Of a stretch of DNA of 64,000 nucleotides, positions 46,368 through 56,207 are shown in pieces (position 1 is the stretch's first letter; every line of letters starts with the position of its first letter). The position numbers and the translations under genes were made by a program. The stretch comes from Mesorhizobium qingshengii (lineage in GTDB: Bacteria; Pseudomonadota; Alphaproteobacteria; Rhizobiales; Rhizobiaceae): contig NZ_JAPFQA010000003.1 of NCBI RefSeq assembly GCF_027563465.1, forward strand, positions 186,001-250,000, written 5' to 3'. Under the pieces are notes generated by a model. It was not told where the DNA came from, did no database searches, and was given only the letters and a program-made list of their open reading frames with translations.

Positions 46368-47876
46368 ATGCATCACCGCTGCCTCCCGTCGTTTTCGGAC
46401 CTCGGCTCATTTCTTTCGTACCTGGATGGGAATGGACAACTACAGGACGTCGGGGTGCCTGTTTCGACACGGCTCGAACTGACCGAGATCCACAGGCGGG
46501 TGATCGCCGCGAAAGGCCCGGCGCTGCGCCTGACCACGCCCATCGACGATCGCGGCGTCAGGTCGGCCTTTCCAGTCGTCGCGAATCTTTTCGGTACCCG
46601 GGAACGCGTCGCCTGGGGCCTTGGCACCGACCTTCACGGACTGGAGACCCTCGGCGCGCTTCTTGCGTGGATGAGATCGCCTCGGGCCCCGCGGAACCTT
46701 CGCCAGGCCCGACAGATGCTGCCGGTGGCGCGTGGAGCCTTCGCGGCGCGGCCGAAGATCGTTTCCCCGCCAGGAGAGTGGCGGGACGCCGATCCGGATT
46801 TTTCGATTCTTCCCGTCCAGACTTGTTGGCCAGGAGACGCCGGCCCCCTGATAACATGGCCCGTGGTTATCACTCGCCCACCTGGCGAGGACGATCCGAG
46901 CACATACAATCTGGGCGTATATCGCATGCAGGTTCTTGCTGGTGATCGCGCCATCGTACGATGGCTGCCCATGCGAGGCGGCGCCGCCCACTATCGCATG
47001 TGGCAGGCGCGGGGCCTCGAGATGCCGGTGGCGGTTGTCATCGGGGCGGACCCCGCCACGTTGATCGCCTCGGTGATGCCGGCGCCCGAAGGCGTGTCGG
47101 AACTGGCACTGTCCGGGATGATCAACAATCGCCGAGTCGGATTGGCGCCCTGCAAGAGCATCATGCTTCACGCGCCAACCAGTGCGGAAATCGTGCTTGA
47201 AGGTGTCGTCTCTCCAACGGAGACCGCGCTCGAGGGACCCTTCGGCGACCACACCGGATATTACAACGCGCCAGAACGATACCCCGTATTCAACCTCAAG
47301 CGCGTTCGCGTCCGTGACGGGGCAAATTACCTGACCACGTTCACCGGGCGCGCGCCCGACGAGCCCTCGGTCCTCGGCGAGGCGCTGCTCGATGTCTACA
47401 AGCCGCTCCTGCGCCAGCAAATACCGGAAATCGTCGACGTGTGGCTTCCGCCGGAAGCCTGCTCCTACAGGATTGCCGTTATCTCGATCGCCAAGAAATA
47501 TGCCGGACAGGCCAGGCGCGTGATGATGGGGTTCTGGTCCCTGCTGCCGCAGTTCTCGATGACCAAGATGATCGTCGTGGTGGATGACGACATCGACATC
47601 AGATCATGGCCGGACGTGATGTGGGCGGTCGCCACCCGCATGGATCCCTCGCGCGATCTGATGCAGGTGGATCGGACCCCCATCGACCAGCTCGACTTCG
47701 CGTCACCGCTCGAGGGGCTTGGAGGAAAGATCGGGCTCGATGCGACGCGCAAGATTGGATCGGAGACCTCTCGCGAATGGGGAAAGGCGCTGACGATGTC
47801 AGCCGATATCGAGGAGCAGGTATCCCAACGATGGAACGAGTTTTTTTCGCGAACGACCGCTCAGGGGCAAGAATGA
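46368..47876 (+). CDS. ubiD: UbiD-family prenylated-FMN decarboxylase
   Basis: A 502-residue protein, the usual UbiD length. It has the N-terminal start FSDLGSFLSYLDGNGQLQDV, PVQTCWPGDAGPLITWPVVITR, YNLGVYRMQVL (prFMN/metal region), EGPFGDHTGYY and SLLPQFSMTKMIVVVDDDIDI. It would decarboxylate 3-polyprenyl-4-hydroxybenzoate in ubiquinone synthesis. Linkage to ubiX (overlapping) and, across a shared promoter, ubiTUV supports this. The vitamin B6 locus nearby also lacks its aromatic decarboxylase, so a second substrate is conceivable but less likely. Confidence 0.88.
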   Translation: MHHRCLPSFSDLGSFLSYLDGNGQLQDVGVPVSTRLELTEIHRRVIAAKGPALRLTTPIDDRGVRSAFPVVANLFGTRERVAWGLGTDLHGLETLGALLAWMRSPRAPRNLRQARQMLPVARGAFAARPKIVSPPGEWRDADPDFSILPVQTCWPGDAGPLITWPVVITRPPGEDDPSTYNLGVYRMQVLAGDRAIVRWLPMRGGAAHYRMWQARGLEMPVAVVIGADPATLIASVMPAPEGVSELALSGMINNRRVGLAPCKSIMLHAPTSAEIVLEGVVSPTETALEGPFGDHTGYYNAPERYPVFNLKRVRVRDGANYLTTFTGRAPDEPSVLGEALLDVYKPLLRQQIPEIVDVWLPPEACSYRIAVISIAKKYAGQARRVMMGFWSLLPQFSMTKMIVVVDDDIDIRSWPDVMWAVATRMDPSRDLMQVDRTPIDQLDFASPLEGLGGKIGLDATRKIGSETSREWGKALTMSADIEEQVSQRWNEFFSRTTAQGQE

Positions 47877-48457
47877 CCAAACGGCTGATAATCGGTGTCA
47901 CCGGTGCATCCGGCTCCGTGCTCGCGCTGGAAACCATTCGTCAACTGGTCAGGGCCGGGGTGGAGACGCATCTCGTCGTTTCCAAGGGCGCGCGATTGAC
48001 CGTCGCCCATGAGCTCGGCGTCGACGGCCTTGCCCAACTGACGTCCGTCGCCAACCACGCTTATTCCTTTCAGGACCTGGCCGCACCCATTGCCAGCGGC
48101 TCTTTCAGAACGGATGGCATGATCGTCGTTCCCTGTTCGATGCGGACCCTGGCGGCGATGGCGCATGGGTTGGGCGACAACCTCCTTACAAGGGCCGCCG
48201 ATGTCGTGCTGAAGGAAAAGCGCCGGCTCGTCATCGTGCCGCGCGAGGCGCCGCTCCATGAAGGGCACCTCGACGCGATGCTCAGGCTGGCCCGGATGGG
48301 GGCGATCATCGCGCCGCCAGTGCCGCCATTCTACGTCAAGCTCGCCTCGATTGAGGAAATGGTGGTCGAGATGGCTGCCCGGCTGGTTAGCTGGGCGGGC
48401 GTGGATCCTGGCAACAAGCTGACACGGTGGGGCGAAAACAGCGTCAGCGTCGGATGA
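47873..48457 (+). CDS. ubiX: UbiX-family flavin prenyltransferase
   Basis: A 194-residue flavoprotein that makes prenylated FMN for UbiD. RLIIGVTGASGSVLALETI is the FMN-binding start, VVPCSMRTLAAMAHGLGDNLLTRAADVVLKEKRRLVIVPREAPL the central block, and MGAIIAPPVPPFY the prenyl-phosphate region. The ATG overlaps the ubiD stop, so cofactor synthase and decarboxylase are made together. Length and motifs are complete. Confidence 0.92.
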   Translation: MTKRLIIGVTGASGSVLALETIRQLVRAGVETHLVVSKGARLTVAHELGVDGLAQLTSVANHAYSFQDLAAPIASGSFRTDGMIVVPCSMRTLAAMAHGLGDNLLTRAADVVLKEKRRLVIVPREAPLHEGHLDAMLRLARMGAIIAPPVPPFYVKLASIEEMVVEMAARLVSWAGVDPGNKLTRWGENSVSVG

Positions 48458-48496
48458 GCTTTATCGACGCGCACTTTGAACGCCCCTCATCCGAGC

Positions 48497-49609
48497 CTAT
48501 TTCAGGAATTGGCGAAACCGGCGAAGCGAAAAGGCGAATAGCCCGGTGCCAATGGCCAGCAATGCCGCGAGCTGCGGCCAGACGACGTCCAGGCCGGCAC
48601 CCCGGAACAGGACGGCTTGGGCCAGTATGACAAAGTGCGTGTTGGGCGCGGCAAACATGATGGCCTGGATGATCCAGGGCATGCTCTCACGCGGCGTGAC
48701 ACCGCCGGACAGCAACTGAAGCGGCAGAAGCACCATCATCAGCAGCAAACCGAATTGCGGCATCGAGCCCGCGATGGTCGCAAGGAAGATCCCCAGACAG
48801 GTCATGGCGAATATGTCCAGGGCCGCTCCGGTCATGAACAGCAGCGCGGATCCGTGCGTGGGTACGGAGAGCAGGCCCTGCACGACTAGGACCAGCGACA
48901 GGCCGGAAGCCACCAGCACGACGAGACCCATCGACCAGACCTTGCTCATCATGATTTCGAACGGCTTTACCGGCATGACCAGCAGGTGTTCGATCGTTCC
49001 ATGCTCGCGCTCGCGGATGAGTGCCGCGCCGGTGAGGATGATCGAGAGCATGGTGATCGAGGAAATCACATCGGTGATGGCGCCAAACCATCCCTTGTTG
49101 AGTTCGGGATTGAAACGCGCGCGCAAGTCAAGATTGACAGGCAGCACGGTCTCGGCGCGATAGCGATCCAGGAATTCGCTCACTTCCCCCGATACGATCG
49201 ACTGGACATATCCCCCGCCGGTGAAGGCCTGCGACATGCGGGTCGCATCGATATTGAGCTGGATCGTGGGCGATCTGCCGGCCAGGAGATCGCGCTGGAA
49301 GTTCGGAGGGATATCGAGCGCGAATGTGTCCATGCCGGAGTCCATGCGCCTGTCCATTTCGGGCTGGGAGATGAGCTGCGGCACCGTGAAAAAGGGAGGG
49401 TAGAACGCGGTTACGATGCGCGAGGACAGCGGCGACTGATCTTCGTCGACGATCGCGATCGGCGCGCGATTGAGGGTTTCCGGCATCGCCTTGGACGCTG
49501 TGTAGATCGCCAAGGTGAAAGCATAGGCGATCAGCACGAGCAGCATCGGATCCCGCGCAAGGCCGCGCAGTTCCTTGATGCCGAGGTGTAAGATGTTGGC
49601 AAAACGCAT
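48497..49609 (-). CDS. ABC-2 type transport permease
   Basis: A 370-residue membrane protein of the ABC-2 (YhhJ/YbhR-like) class. One N-terminal segment (DPMLLVLIAYAFTLAIYTA) is followed by a large periplasmic domain (residues about 45-175) and five to six C-terminal segments (AITDVISSITMLSIILTGAALI, ALDIFAMTCLGIFLATIAGSMPQFGLLLMMVLLPLQLLSGG). EREHGTIEHLLVMPVKPFEIM is the ABC-2 coupling motif. The ATG at 49609 abuts the RbbA-like stop. It ends a three-gene export operon. Confidence 0.88.
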   Translation of the reverse strand: MRFANILHLGIKELRGLARDPMLLVLIAYAFTLAIYTASKAMPETLNRAPIAIVDEDQSPLSSRIVTAFYPPFFTVPQLISQPEMDRRMDSGMDTFALDIPPNFQRDLLAGRSPTIQLNIDATRMSQAFTGGGYVQSIVSGEVSEFLDRYRAETVLPVNLDLRARFNPELNKGWFGAITDVISSITMLSIILTGAALIREREHGTIEHLLVMPVKPFEIMMSKVWSMGLVVLVASGLSLVLVVQGLLSVPTHGSALLFMTGAALDIFAMTCLGIFLATIAGSMPQFGLLLMMVLLPLQLLSGGVTPRESMPWIIQAIMFAAPNTHFVILAQAVLFRGAGLDVVWPQLAALLAIGTGLFAFSLRRFRQFLK

Positions 49610-49610
49610 T

Positions 49611-52403
49611 TCAGCGGGCCTGTTTCCTGAGAAGTGCCGCTCCGAGGCCGAGCAACACGGGGATGGCGATGAGGAGTGGCAAGAACGCGCTGGAAAGGTC
49701 GTCAAAGCCGAGTGCCTTCGAGAAGGCGCCACGCGAGATGATGACAAAATAGGTCGTCGGATAGATCTGGCCAATGAAGGCACCCACGCCCTGGAGCGAC
49801 GAGACGGGATCGATCATGCCCGAATATTGCGAGGCCGGGATCATCGTGGCCAGCGCGGTTCCGAAGATCGCCGCGATCTGGCTGCTCATGAAGGTCGAGA
49901 GCAGCAGCCCCATCCCCGTCGTGACGATGACATAAAGAAACGCGGCGGCGGCGAAGGTTGCAAAACTGCCGGTGAATGGCACGCCAAAGATGAAGATGGC
50001 AAAGGCCGTCAGCAGCAGGAAGTTCAGCATCGCGAGCACGACATAGGGAATCTGCTTGCCGAGCAGGAACTCGAACCTTGTGACCGGCGTGACGTAGAAA
50101 TTGATGATCGAGCCGAGTTCCTTTTCGCGCACGACGCTCAGCACGGCCAGCATCGACGGTATCAACAGGAGAAGCATCGGGATCACTGCCGGAACAATGG
50201 CATCGAGGCTCCGGACATCTGGGTTGTAGCGGTAGCGGATCGCCAGCTGAAAATTGCCGACCGTGGCCGCGTCGCCATAGATTTCGCGTGCCTTCTGCGC
50301 AAGCCAGCCCGCGTGCATGCCTTGGACGTACCCGCGCACGGTCTCGGCGCGCGTCGGCATGGCGCCGTCGATCCACGCGCCGATGGTAACGTTGCGGCCG
50401 CGCGCCAGGTCGCGGCCGAAGCCGGGCGGAATCTCGATCGCCAGGCTGAGTTCGCCGTCTTCCATGCGCCGGTCAAGATCGGCGTAGTCCGAGATAGGCG
50501 CCTTTTCGGTGAAATATCGCGAGCCGGCGATTTGCTGCACGTAGTCGCGGCTGATTGCCGTATCGTCGTGGTCGAGGACGGCGAACGTCATGTTCTCCAC
50601 GTCCATGTTGATGCCGTAGCCCACGACGAGCATCAGGACGAGCGTGCCGACGATGGCGAGCGTGGCGCGGATCGGATCGTGCAGGAGTTCGAGCGCCTCG
50701 CGCCGCGTGTAGGCGAACATGCGGCGGGGATCGAAGAAGCGATTGCCACGCTTTTCCCGCGGATGCTTCGTCCACCCTTCCGGCGTGCCGGCGGGGCGTC
50801 CCGGTTCAGTCCCGGCATCTGGCGATGCGGTCTCCTTCGCGCCGGCCGCGCTCTCCAGATAGCGGATGAAAGCCTCTTCAAGCGTCGGCGCCGCGCGGTT
50901 CTGGACGATCATCGCCGGCGTATCGGTGACGAGAACCCTGCCTGCATGCATCAACGAAACACGGTCGCAACGTTCCGCCTCGTTCATGAAGTGCGTCGAG
51001 ACGAAGATCGTCACGTTCTGCTTGCGCGATAGTTCGGAGAGGATTTGCCAGAACCCGTCGCGGGCGACCGGGTCCACACCGGATGTCGGTTCGTCGAGGA
51101 TCAGGATATCGGGGGAGTGGATCATCGCCACGGCAAGCGACAGCCGCTGCCGGATTCCGAGCGGCAGGGCATCGGGAAGCGCGTCCATATGGCCGGCGAG
51201 ATCGAAGCGCTGCGCCATCTCCGCGATCCTTTGTGGGATGGCGTCTGGAGCCATGCCGAAGAGGCGGGCATGAAGTTCGAGGTTCTGACGGACCGTCAGC
51301 TCGGAATAAAGCGAGAATCCCTGCGACATGTAGCCGACGCGCCGCCGAACTTCGATGTCATTCGGGTCTATCTCGCGTCCGAAGAGCCGGGCCTTGCCTT
51401 CGCTTGCCTGAAGCAGACCGGTCAGCATCTTCATGGTGGTCGTCTTGCCGCAGCCATTCGAGCCCAGGAAGCCGAAGATCTCGCCCCGCTCGATACGGAA
51501 ACTCACGTCGTCGACGGCGGTGAAATCGCCGAACCGCATGGTGAGATGTTCCGCCTCGATGGCAGCTTCGCCGTCGGTGCCCACGGGCCGGGGCGGGATG
51601 ACCACCTGTTGATAGCCGTCCCGCCTTTCCTGCGGAAGGAGTGCGATAAAGGCCTCGTCGAGGTCAGGCGCGCCTGTCCGCTCAAGCAGCTCCGACGGCG
51701 ATCCGGAAGCCAGCACGCGGCCCCCGTCCATTGCGATCAGCCAGTCGAATCGGGCGGCTTCCTCCATGTAGGCGGTTGCAACAATGACGCTCATTCCAGG
51801 GCGACCGCGGCGGATCTGGTCAATCAGCTCCCAGAACTGACGACGCGACAAAGGATCGACACCGGTCGTTGGCTCGTCAAGGATGAGGAGGTCGGGATCA
51901 TGGATAAGGGCGCAGCAGAGGCCGAGCTTCTGCTTCATGCCACCGGAAAGCTTGCCTGCCTGTCGGGCAGTGAAGGGCGCCAGCCCCGTGCTCTGCAGAA
52001 GCTCGCCGATGCGGCGCTCCCGCTCATCCCGGCTATGCCCGAACAAGCGTCCGAAGAAGTCGATGTTGTCGAAGACGGACAGCGTCGGATAGAGATTCTT
52101 GCCCAGGCCTTGCGGCATATACGCAATCCTGGGGTACGTGATCTGTCGATGGCGGACGTCGGCCATGTTGCCGCCAAGCACCTCGATTCGTCCTTGCTGT
52201 ATTGCCCGCGCTCCCGCGATCAAGGAAAGCAGACTGGACTTGCCGACGCCGTCGGGCCCGATCAGGCCAACCATGCAGCCGGCAGGTATGTCCAATGTGA
52301 TGCCGTCCAGCGCCCGGGCCCTGCCATAGGAATGGCCGACCCCCTCCAGCCGTGCGACCGGCTGTGAAGGAAGGCTTGCGGTGGCGCTCGGCCACGCGCT
52401 CAT
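49611..52403 (-). CDS. RbbA-like fused ABC transporter (two ATPases plus permease)
   Basis: A 930-residue fusion. The first ATPase (about residues 15-250) has Walker [22 protein letters not shown] and [18 protein letters not shown]. The second (about 285-520) has GSNGCGKTT, a degenerate signature ([12 protein letters not shown]) and [11 protein letters not shown]. The C-terminal third is an ABC-2 permease with a periplasmic insert ([23 protein letters not shown]) and segments from about 760. This is the E. coli YhiH/RbbA architecture. The start is ATG 52403, overlapping the HlyD stop. It likely exports a hydrophobic compound with the adjacent permease and adaptor; a ribosome-binding role has been reported for RbbA. 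Confidence 0.88.
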   Translation of the reverse strand: MSAWPSATASLPSQPVARLEGVGHSYGRARALDGITLDIPAGCMVGLIGPDGVGKSSLLSLIAGARAIQQGRIEVLGGNMADVRHRQITYPRIAYMPQGLGKNLYPTLSVFDNIDFFGRLFGHSRDERERRIGELLQSTGLAPFTARQAGKLSGGMKQKLGLCCALIHDPDLLILDEPTTGVDPLSRRQFWELIDQIRRGRPGMSVIVATAYMEEAARFDWLIAMDGGRVLASGSPSELLERTGAPDLDEAFIALLPQERRDGYQQVVIPPRPVGTDGEAAIEAEHLTMRFGDFTAVDDVSFRIERGEIFGFLGSNGCGKTTTMKMLTGLLQASEGKARLFGREIDPNDIEVRRRVGYMSQGFSLYSELTVRQNLELHARLFGMAPDAIPQRIAEMAQRFDLAGHMDALPDALPLGIRQRLSLAVAMIHSPDILILDEPTSGVDPVARDGFWQILSELSRKQNVTIFVSTHFMNEAERCDRVSLMHAGRVLVTDTPAMIVQNRAAPTLEEAFIRYLESAAGAKETASPDAGTEPGRPAGTPEGWTKHPREKRGNRFFDPRRMFAYTRREALELLHDPIRATLAIVGTLVLMLVVGYGINMDVENMTFAVLDHDDTAISRDYVQQIAGSRYFTEKAPISDYADLDRRMEDGELSLAIEIPPGFGRDLARGRNVTIGAWIDGAMPTRAETVRGYVQGMHAGWLAQKAREIYGDAATVGNFQLAIRYRYNPDVRSLDAIVPAVIPMLLLLIPSMLAVLSVVREKELGSIINFYVTPVTRFEFLLGKQIPYVVLAMLNFLLLTAFAIFIFGVPFTGSFATFAAAAFLYVIVTTGMGLLLSTFMSSQIAAIFGTALATMIPASQYSGMIDPVSSLQGVGAFIGQIYPTTYFVIISRGAFSKALGFDDLSSAFLPLLIAIPVLLGLGAALLRKQAR

Positions 52404-53467
52404 TGAGCGAGCTTTCCCTGGAGTTTGGCCGGCCACGCAACCTGCGGATCCAGCCGGATATAGGCCATGCCCGGCAAGCCGGTCTTCACCTGCTGGATGT
52501 ACTTGCGCAGCAGGTCCGGTGAAATCTGCGCCTTAATCCGGAACATCAGCTTCAGGCGCTCTTCCTCGGTCTCGACCGTTTTTGGCGTGAATTGGGCGAC
52601 GTCAGCGACGTAGGTGGCCTTGGCAGGGATCACATATTGCGGGACTGCGTCGAGCACGAGGCGGACCTCCGTGCCGATCGCCACACGGCCTGCCTGGGCC
52701 GTCGGCAGGAAGAACGTCATGTAGACGTCGCCGAGATCGACGAGATTGAGCACGCGCCCACCGGCGGACAGGACTTCTCCAGGCTCCGCCACCCGGTACT
52801 GCACTCGTCCGTCGCGCGGAGACCTGAGCGTGGAGTCGTCGATGTCGGCATCGATGCTCTCGATCGCGGCCTGGGCCGCGTCGACCGCCGCCTTGGCGTC
52901 GATGACCTGAGCCTTTGCGGCGTTGATGGCGGCATCGCTTGCCGCTTGCTGCGCTTGCGCCGCAGCCACCGCAGCCTTTGCCCCCTGCGCGGTTGCGCGG
53001 TCGTTGTCGAGAACCTGCTGGGAAATGGTATTGTTGGTGGCAAGCTGCTCAGTGCGCACCAGCGTGCGTTCCGCGGCGTCCAATTGGGCTTCGCGCTGTG
53101 CGACGACCGCGGCCGCGGCCGTTCTTTCGGCTTCGCGCTGCGTCACCAGGCTGTTGGCGGTCTCCACGCCGATTGCAGCGCGTTGCAACTGCGCTCCGGC
53201 CTGACGGCGCTGGGCCTCCAGCTGCACGGTGTCCATGCGGGCAAGCACTTGGCCAGCTTTGACGAAATCGCCTTCATCGACAAGGATTTCCTTGATCCGG
53301 CCCGGCGCTTTCGTCGACACGTCGATCTCGACCGCTTCTATGCGGCCATTCCCGCTCGCTATGCCTTCCGGCAGATTGCCGGCCCTGGATTTCTGCCATG
53401 CGTAGTAACCACCCGCGCCAAGAGCGATCAGAAGGCCAGCGATCAGCCATATCCGCCGAGAGTTCAT
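52400..53467 (-). CDS. HlyD-family membrane-fusion protein
   Basis: A 355-residue adaptor with one N-terminal membrane anchor ([19 protein letters not shown]). A lipoyl half-motif ([34 protein letters not shown], residues about 45-80) is followed by a long Ala/Gln-rich coiled coil (about 85-215), the second lipoyl half ([26 protein letters not shown]) and a beta-barrel. It resembles YbhG/YhiI, which pair with RbbA-type pumps. ATG 53467 starts just before the anchor. It heads the leftward export operon; FixK/FNR-like boxes lie in the gap upstream. Confidence 0.9.
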   Translation of the reverse strand: MNSRRIWLIAGLLIALGAGGYYAWQKSRAGNLPEGIASGNGRIEAVEIDVSTKAPGRIKEILVDEGDFVKAGQVLARMDTVQLEAQRRQAGAQLQRAAIGVETANSLVTQREAERTAAAAVVAQREAQLDAAERTLVRTEQLATNNTISQQVLDNDRATAQGAKAAVAAAQAQQAASDAAINAAKAQVIDAKAAVDAAQAAIESIDADIDDSTLRSPRDGRVQYRVAEPGEVLSAGGRVLNLVDLGDVYMTFFLPTAQAGRVAIGTEVRLVLDAVPQYVIPAKATYVADVAQFTPKTVETEEERLKLMFRIKAQISPDLLRKYIQQVKTGLPGMAYIRLDPQVAWPAKLQGKLAQ

Positions 53468-53692
53468 CACCGAAGGACTCCCGCGGCACCGGCCGGCTTC
53501 GGAAAAGCTCTCCCCGGATTCGGGGCGTTTTCCTCCACAAGGGCGCGCGCGAATCTCATGCCCCTGCCATCGCCGCAGTTCGGGCGAAGCGGATCTGATT
53601 TGTTCAGGGCTTGATGTGATGTCGACCATGGCGAGGACTCCGCTTGGGGGGCTGATTACACGAAGCCAAACCAGAGAGCAGCCGCGACGGCC

Positions 53693-53706
53693 TTGATCCG
53701 CGTCAA
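53693..53706. promoter_or_regulatory. FixK/FNR-like box
   Basis: TTGAT-CCGC-GTCAA matches the rhizobial anaerobox pattern TTGAT-N4-(A/G)TCAA. It lies 226 bp before the HlyD start and 310 bp before the stress-protein start, so which promoter it serves is uncertain; the leftward one is nearer. Confidence 0.6.
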
Positions 53707-53917
53707 TCGTTGGCGGGCGCCTGAACTGTCTGGACGCCGACATCGTTCGCCGCGGCGCTTCGGTCGACCCCGTACAGGCCCGCCTGCGTGCCCGATGTCG
53801 TCGGAGTGCGTGGCGTGGGAGTCTGCGGCGGAATCCGCCGGTTTGCGTGGACACGACCAAACCTCCGTGACGCAACAAGCCCGGCGCCGACGCCAGTGTT
53901 GCTTCAGGCTGGCCGAT

Positions 53918-53931
53918 TTGAGCCATATCAA
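53918..53931. promoter_or_regulatory. FixK/FNR-like box before the stress-protein gene
   Basis: TTGAG-CCAT-ATCAA, extended by one matching T/A pair on each side, fits TTGA-N6-TCAA. It ends 84 bp before the GTG at 54016, a distance suited to an activator bound about 40 bp upstream of a transcript with a short leader. Confidence 0.6.
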
Positions 53932-54015
53932 AGGTTCGTGGCCGATAAGGCCTAACTGTGGGTCTTTGACGGCGCCACGCACTCGTTGCCGTCGATCCAA
54001 TCGAGGTTTTGACCC

Positions 54016-54852
54016 GTGAAGTTGCAGGCGTTTCTCCCTCTTGTCACATACCCGGACAGCAACTCGGATGCGATCGCATCCAACGCGACGGCGATTGCGG
54101 CATATTTGGGCGCTGACCTTCACGCCGAAGTTATCGGCGCCCATATTTCAAACGCCTCGACCGTCATGTCGCGGCTATTGCCCAAATTGCCCGAGATCAT
54201 CCGCGAAGCCGAAGCGGCGAGCCGCCAGCGCGGCGAGCACCTGCTCGAGAAGATTCGCGAAGAAGCCGCGAAGAAACCGGTGAAGCTGACCACCGGCATA
54301 TCGTCGGCCGCGCTGTTGCTGACTGGCGAGGCCGCGGCGATAGAGGCACGGTATTTCGATATCTCGCTGCACGGATGGGAAACCGGCAACTCAACTTCAC
54401 GGGCGACGGCGGAAGCCGTCATGTTCGGTTCCGGCCGTCCCGCCATTCTCTTGCCGGAGGCCCTGACCATCGGGACGATCGGTCATGTTGCCATCGCCTG
54501 GGATGGGAGCCGCGTTGCGGCGCGCGCGGTCGCGGACGCGAAGCCCTTCCTTGAAAGGGCGTCGAAGATCACGGTGTTCACCGTCGTCAACGAAAAGCCG
54601 CTTGCGAAAGAAGATGGCGCCGAGGGCCTGGCCGGGGGTCTCAGGAGCAGAGGGCTGGCCGCCGAAGCCGCCTCCATCGACATCGGAGACTACCCGGTCG
54701 GGATCGGCCTGCAGGTGCATGCGCTTGAGCGCGGGGCCAATCTGTTGGTGATGGGCGGCTATGGCCATTCTGTCATTCGCGACTTCGTGTTGGGTGGGGC
54801 AACCGAGGATGTGCTCGATGATCTCAGGCTGCCGGTGCTCTTCTCACACTGA
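54016..54852 (+). CDS. Universal stress protein family protein
   Basis: A 278-residue Usp-type protein starting at GTG 54016. The second half (IGHVAIAWDGSRVAARAVADAKPFL ... NLLVMGGYGHSVIRDFVLGGATEDVL) is a full UspA domain with the ATP-binding G-x2-G-x9-G pattern. The first half is a divergent Usp-like or helical domain (MKLQAFLPLVTYPDSNSDAIASNATAIAAYLGADL). Tandem Usp proteins like this are common in rhizobia and often respond to low oxygen, which agrees with the FixK/FNR-like box upstream. Confidence 0.85.
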   Translation: MKLQAFLPLVTYPDSNSDAIASNATAIAAYLGADLHAEVIGAHISNASTVMSRLLPKLPEIIREAEAASRQRGEHLLEKIREEAAKKPVKLTTGISSAALLLTGEAAAIEARYFDISLHGWETGNSTSRATAEAVMFGSGRPAILLPEALTIGTIGHVAIAWDGSRVAARAVADAKPFLERASKITVFTVVNEKPLAKEDGAEGLAGGLRSRGLAAEAASIDIGDYPVGIGLQVHALERGANLLVMGGYGHSVIRDFVLGGATEDVLDDLRLPVLFSH

Positions 54853-54983
54853 ACCGAGTGTGCGGACGCGTTGTTCATGGTCATTTGTCGGTTCCGTGGT
54901 CGATACATTGGCTTGCCCGCCGACGGCGGCTCCGCCGTGAGGCATGGACGCTGCCCCTTTGTTGGGAAACCCGATAGGCTCGC

Positions 54984-56126
54984 TTGCCTGTGAGACAGCC
55001 AGAGATGCCCAAGCCGAGACAGATGTCCGACATGAAACAGATACCCGACAGGAAACAATTGAGATTGCTCGGTGTCCTGGTCGCGACGGCGATCTGCCTG
55101 TATGTCTGCTACCTGCTGGCTCTGCCGTTCTTGCCCGCACTGACCTGGGCGTTGGTGCTGGCAATCGTCCTTTATCCGGCCCATCGGTGGGTCGAAGGCA
55201 GGCTCGGAAATCGAACCTTGGCCGCACTGATATCGGTCAGCGTTGCGGCGGTTGCCGTGGGCTTGCCGCTGGTCTTCGTAGCGCAGCAGATTGTTCGCGA
55301 GGCGATAAACGGAGCCACCTATATCGAGGGGGTCATCCGTGGCTGGAACGCGGATGGCTTCGTGTCGAACTATCCCACGCTTTCGGCCATTGTCGTGTGG
55401 ATCGAGGACAGGCTCGATCCGGCCGGGTCGGTCGCCGCGTTCGCACAATGGCTGACGGGACAAAGCACGTCGCTGTTGCGCGGTTCGATCAATCAGGTCG
55501 TGATGTTTGTCCTGACATTCTATCTGCTGTTCTATTTTCTGCGGGATCGCCAACAGGCCCTTCGGGGCGTCGAGAGCCTCTCACCCCTAGACGCGCCGGA
55601 GACGGCCCATATCTTGTCCCGCTTTGCCGAGACCGTACATGCGACCCTTGTCGGCACCGTGTTCGTCGCCGCCGTGCAGGGGGCTCTGGGCGGCCTGATG
55701 TTCTGGTGGCTCGGCTTGCCCACTCCGGTCTTCTGGGGCCTGGTGATGGGACTTCTGGCCATCGTGCCCGTGCTGGGCGCGTTCGTGATCTGGGTGCCGG
55801 CGGCTATCTATCTCGCGCTGGAGGGGGCCTGGGCCAGCGCCGTGACACTGGCCCTGTGGGGCGGCGTCATCGTCGCGGGCATCGATAATCTGCTCTATCC
55901 GATGCTTGTCGGGAACCGGTTGCGGCTCCATACGGTGGTGGCCTTCATCGGCGCGGTCGGCGGCGTCGTCCTGTTCGGAGCATCCGGGCTCGTCCTCGGC
56001 CCTGCGGCGATAGCCGTCGCCATCAGCCTCATTGACATCCTCAAGAAGCGGTTGAGCGACCAACCCGAGACCGGATCTGGTCCAGGGGGCGGCACAGAGC
56101 TATCGCATCAGGCTGGAGCCGATTGA
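54984..56126 (+). CDS. AI-2E family transporter
   Basis: A protein of up to 380 residues, formerly UPF0118. About eight hydrophobic segments are visible, including LLALPFLPALTWALVLAIVLYPAHRWV, ISVSVAAVAVGLPLVFVAQQI, VVMFVLTFYLLFYFLRD and the C-terminal MGLLAIVPVLGAFVIWVPAAIYLALEGAW, PMLVGNRLRLHTVVAFIGAVGGVVLFG. Relatives export autoinducer 2 or act as Na+/H+ antiporters; the substrate here is unknown. Met codons at 54984, 55005 and 55023 are all possible starts. Confidence 0.88.
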   Translation: MPVRQPEMPKPRQMSDMKQIPDRKQLRLLGVLVATAICLYVCYLLALPFLPALTWALVLAIVLYPAHRWVEGRLGNRTLAALISVSVAAVAVGLPLVFVAQQIVREAINGATYIEGVIRGWNADGFVSNYPTLSAIVVWIEDRLDPAGSVAAFAQWLTGQSTSLLRGSINQVVMFVLTFYLLFYFLRDRQQALRGVESLSPLDAPETAHILSRFAETVHATLVGTVFVAAVQGALGGLMFWWLGLPTPVFWGLVMGLLAIVPVLGAFVIWVPAAIYLALEGAWASAVTLALWGGVIVAGIDNLLYPMLVGNRLRLHTVVAFIGAVGGVVLFGASGLVLGPAAIAVAISLIDILKKRLSDQPETGSGPGGGTELSHQAGAD

Positions 56127-56207
56127 GCGCGCCGCGGCGGGCCAACTGGAATTCGGACTTGGCGGATCGCGCGACCCTGCGATGGCTTTGGCAGCGGCGA
56201 GAGGCCA

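Larger units (their letters stand above)
53468..54015. other. 548-bp divergent regulatory gap
   Basis: No convincing gene lies here; open frames (for example 53693-54019 on the plus strand) are Arg/Pro-rich and have no recognisable fold. The gap separates the leftward export operon from the rightward stress-protein gene and carries two FNR/FixK-like boxes (53693-53706 and 53918-53931), one plausible for each direction. Confidence 0.6.
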
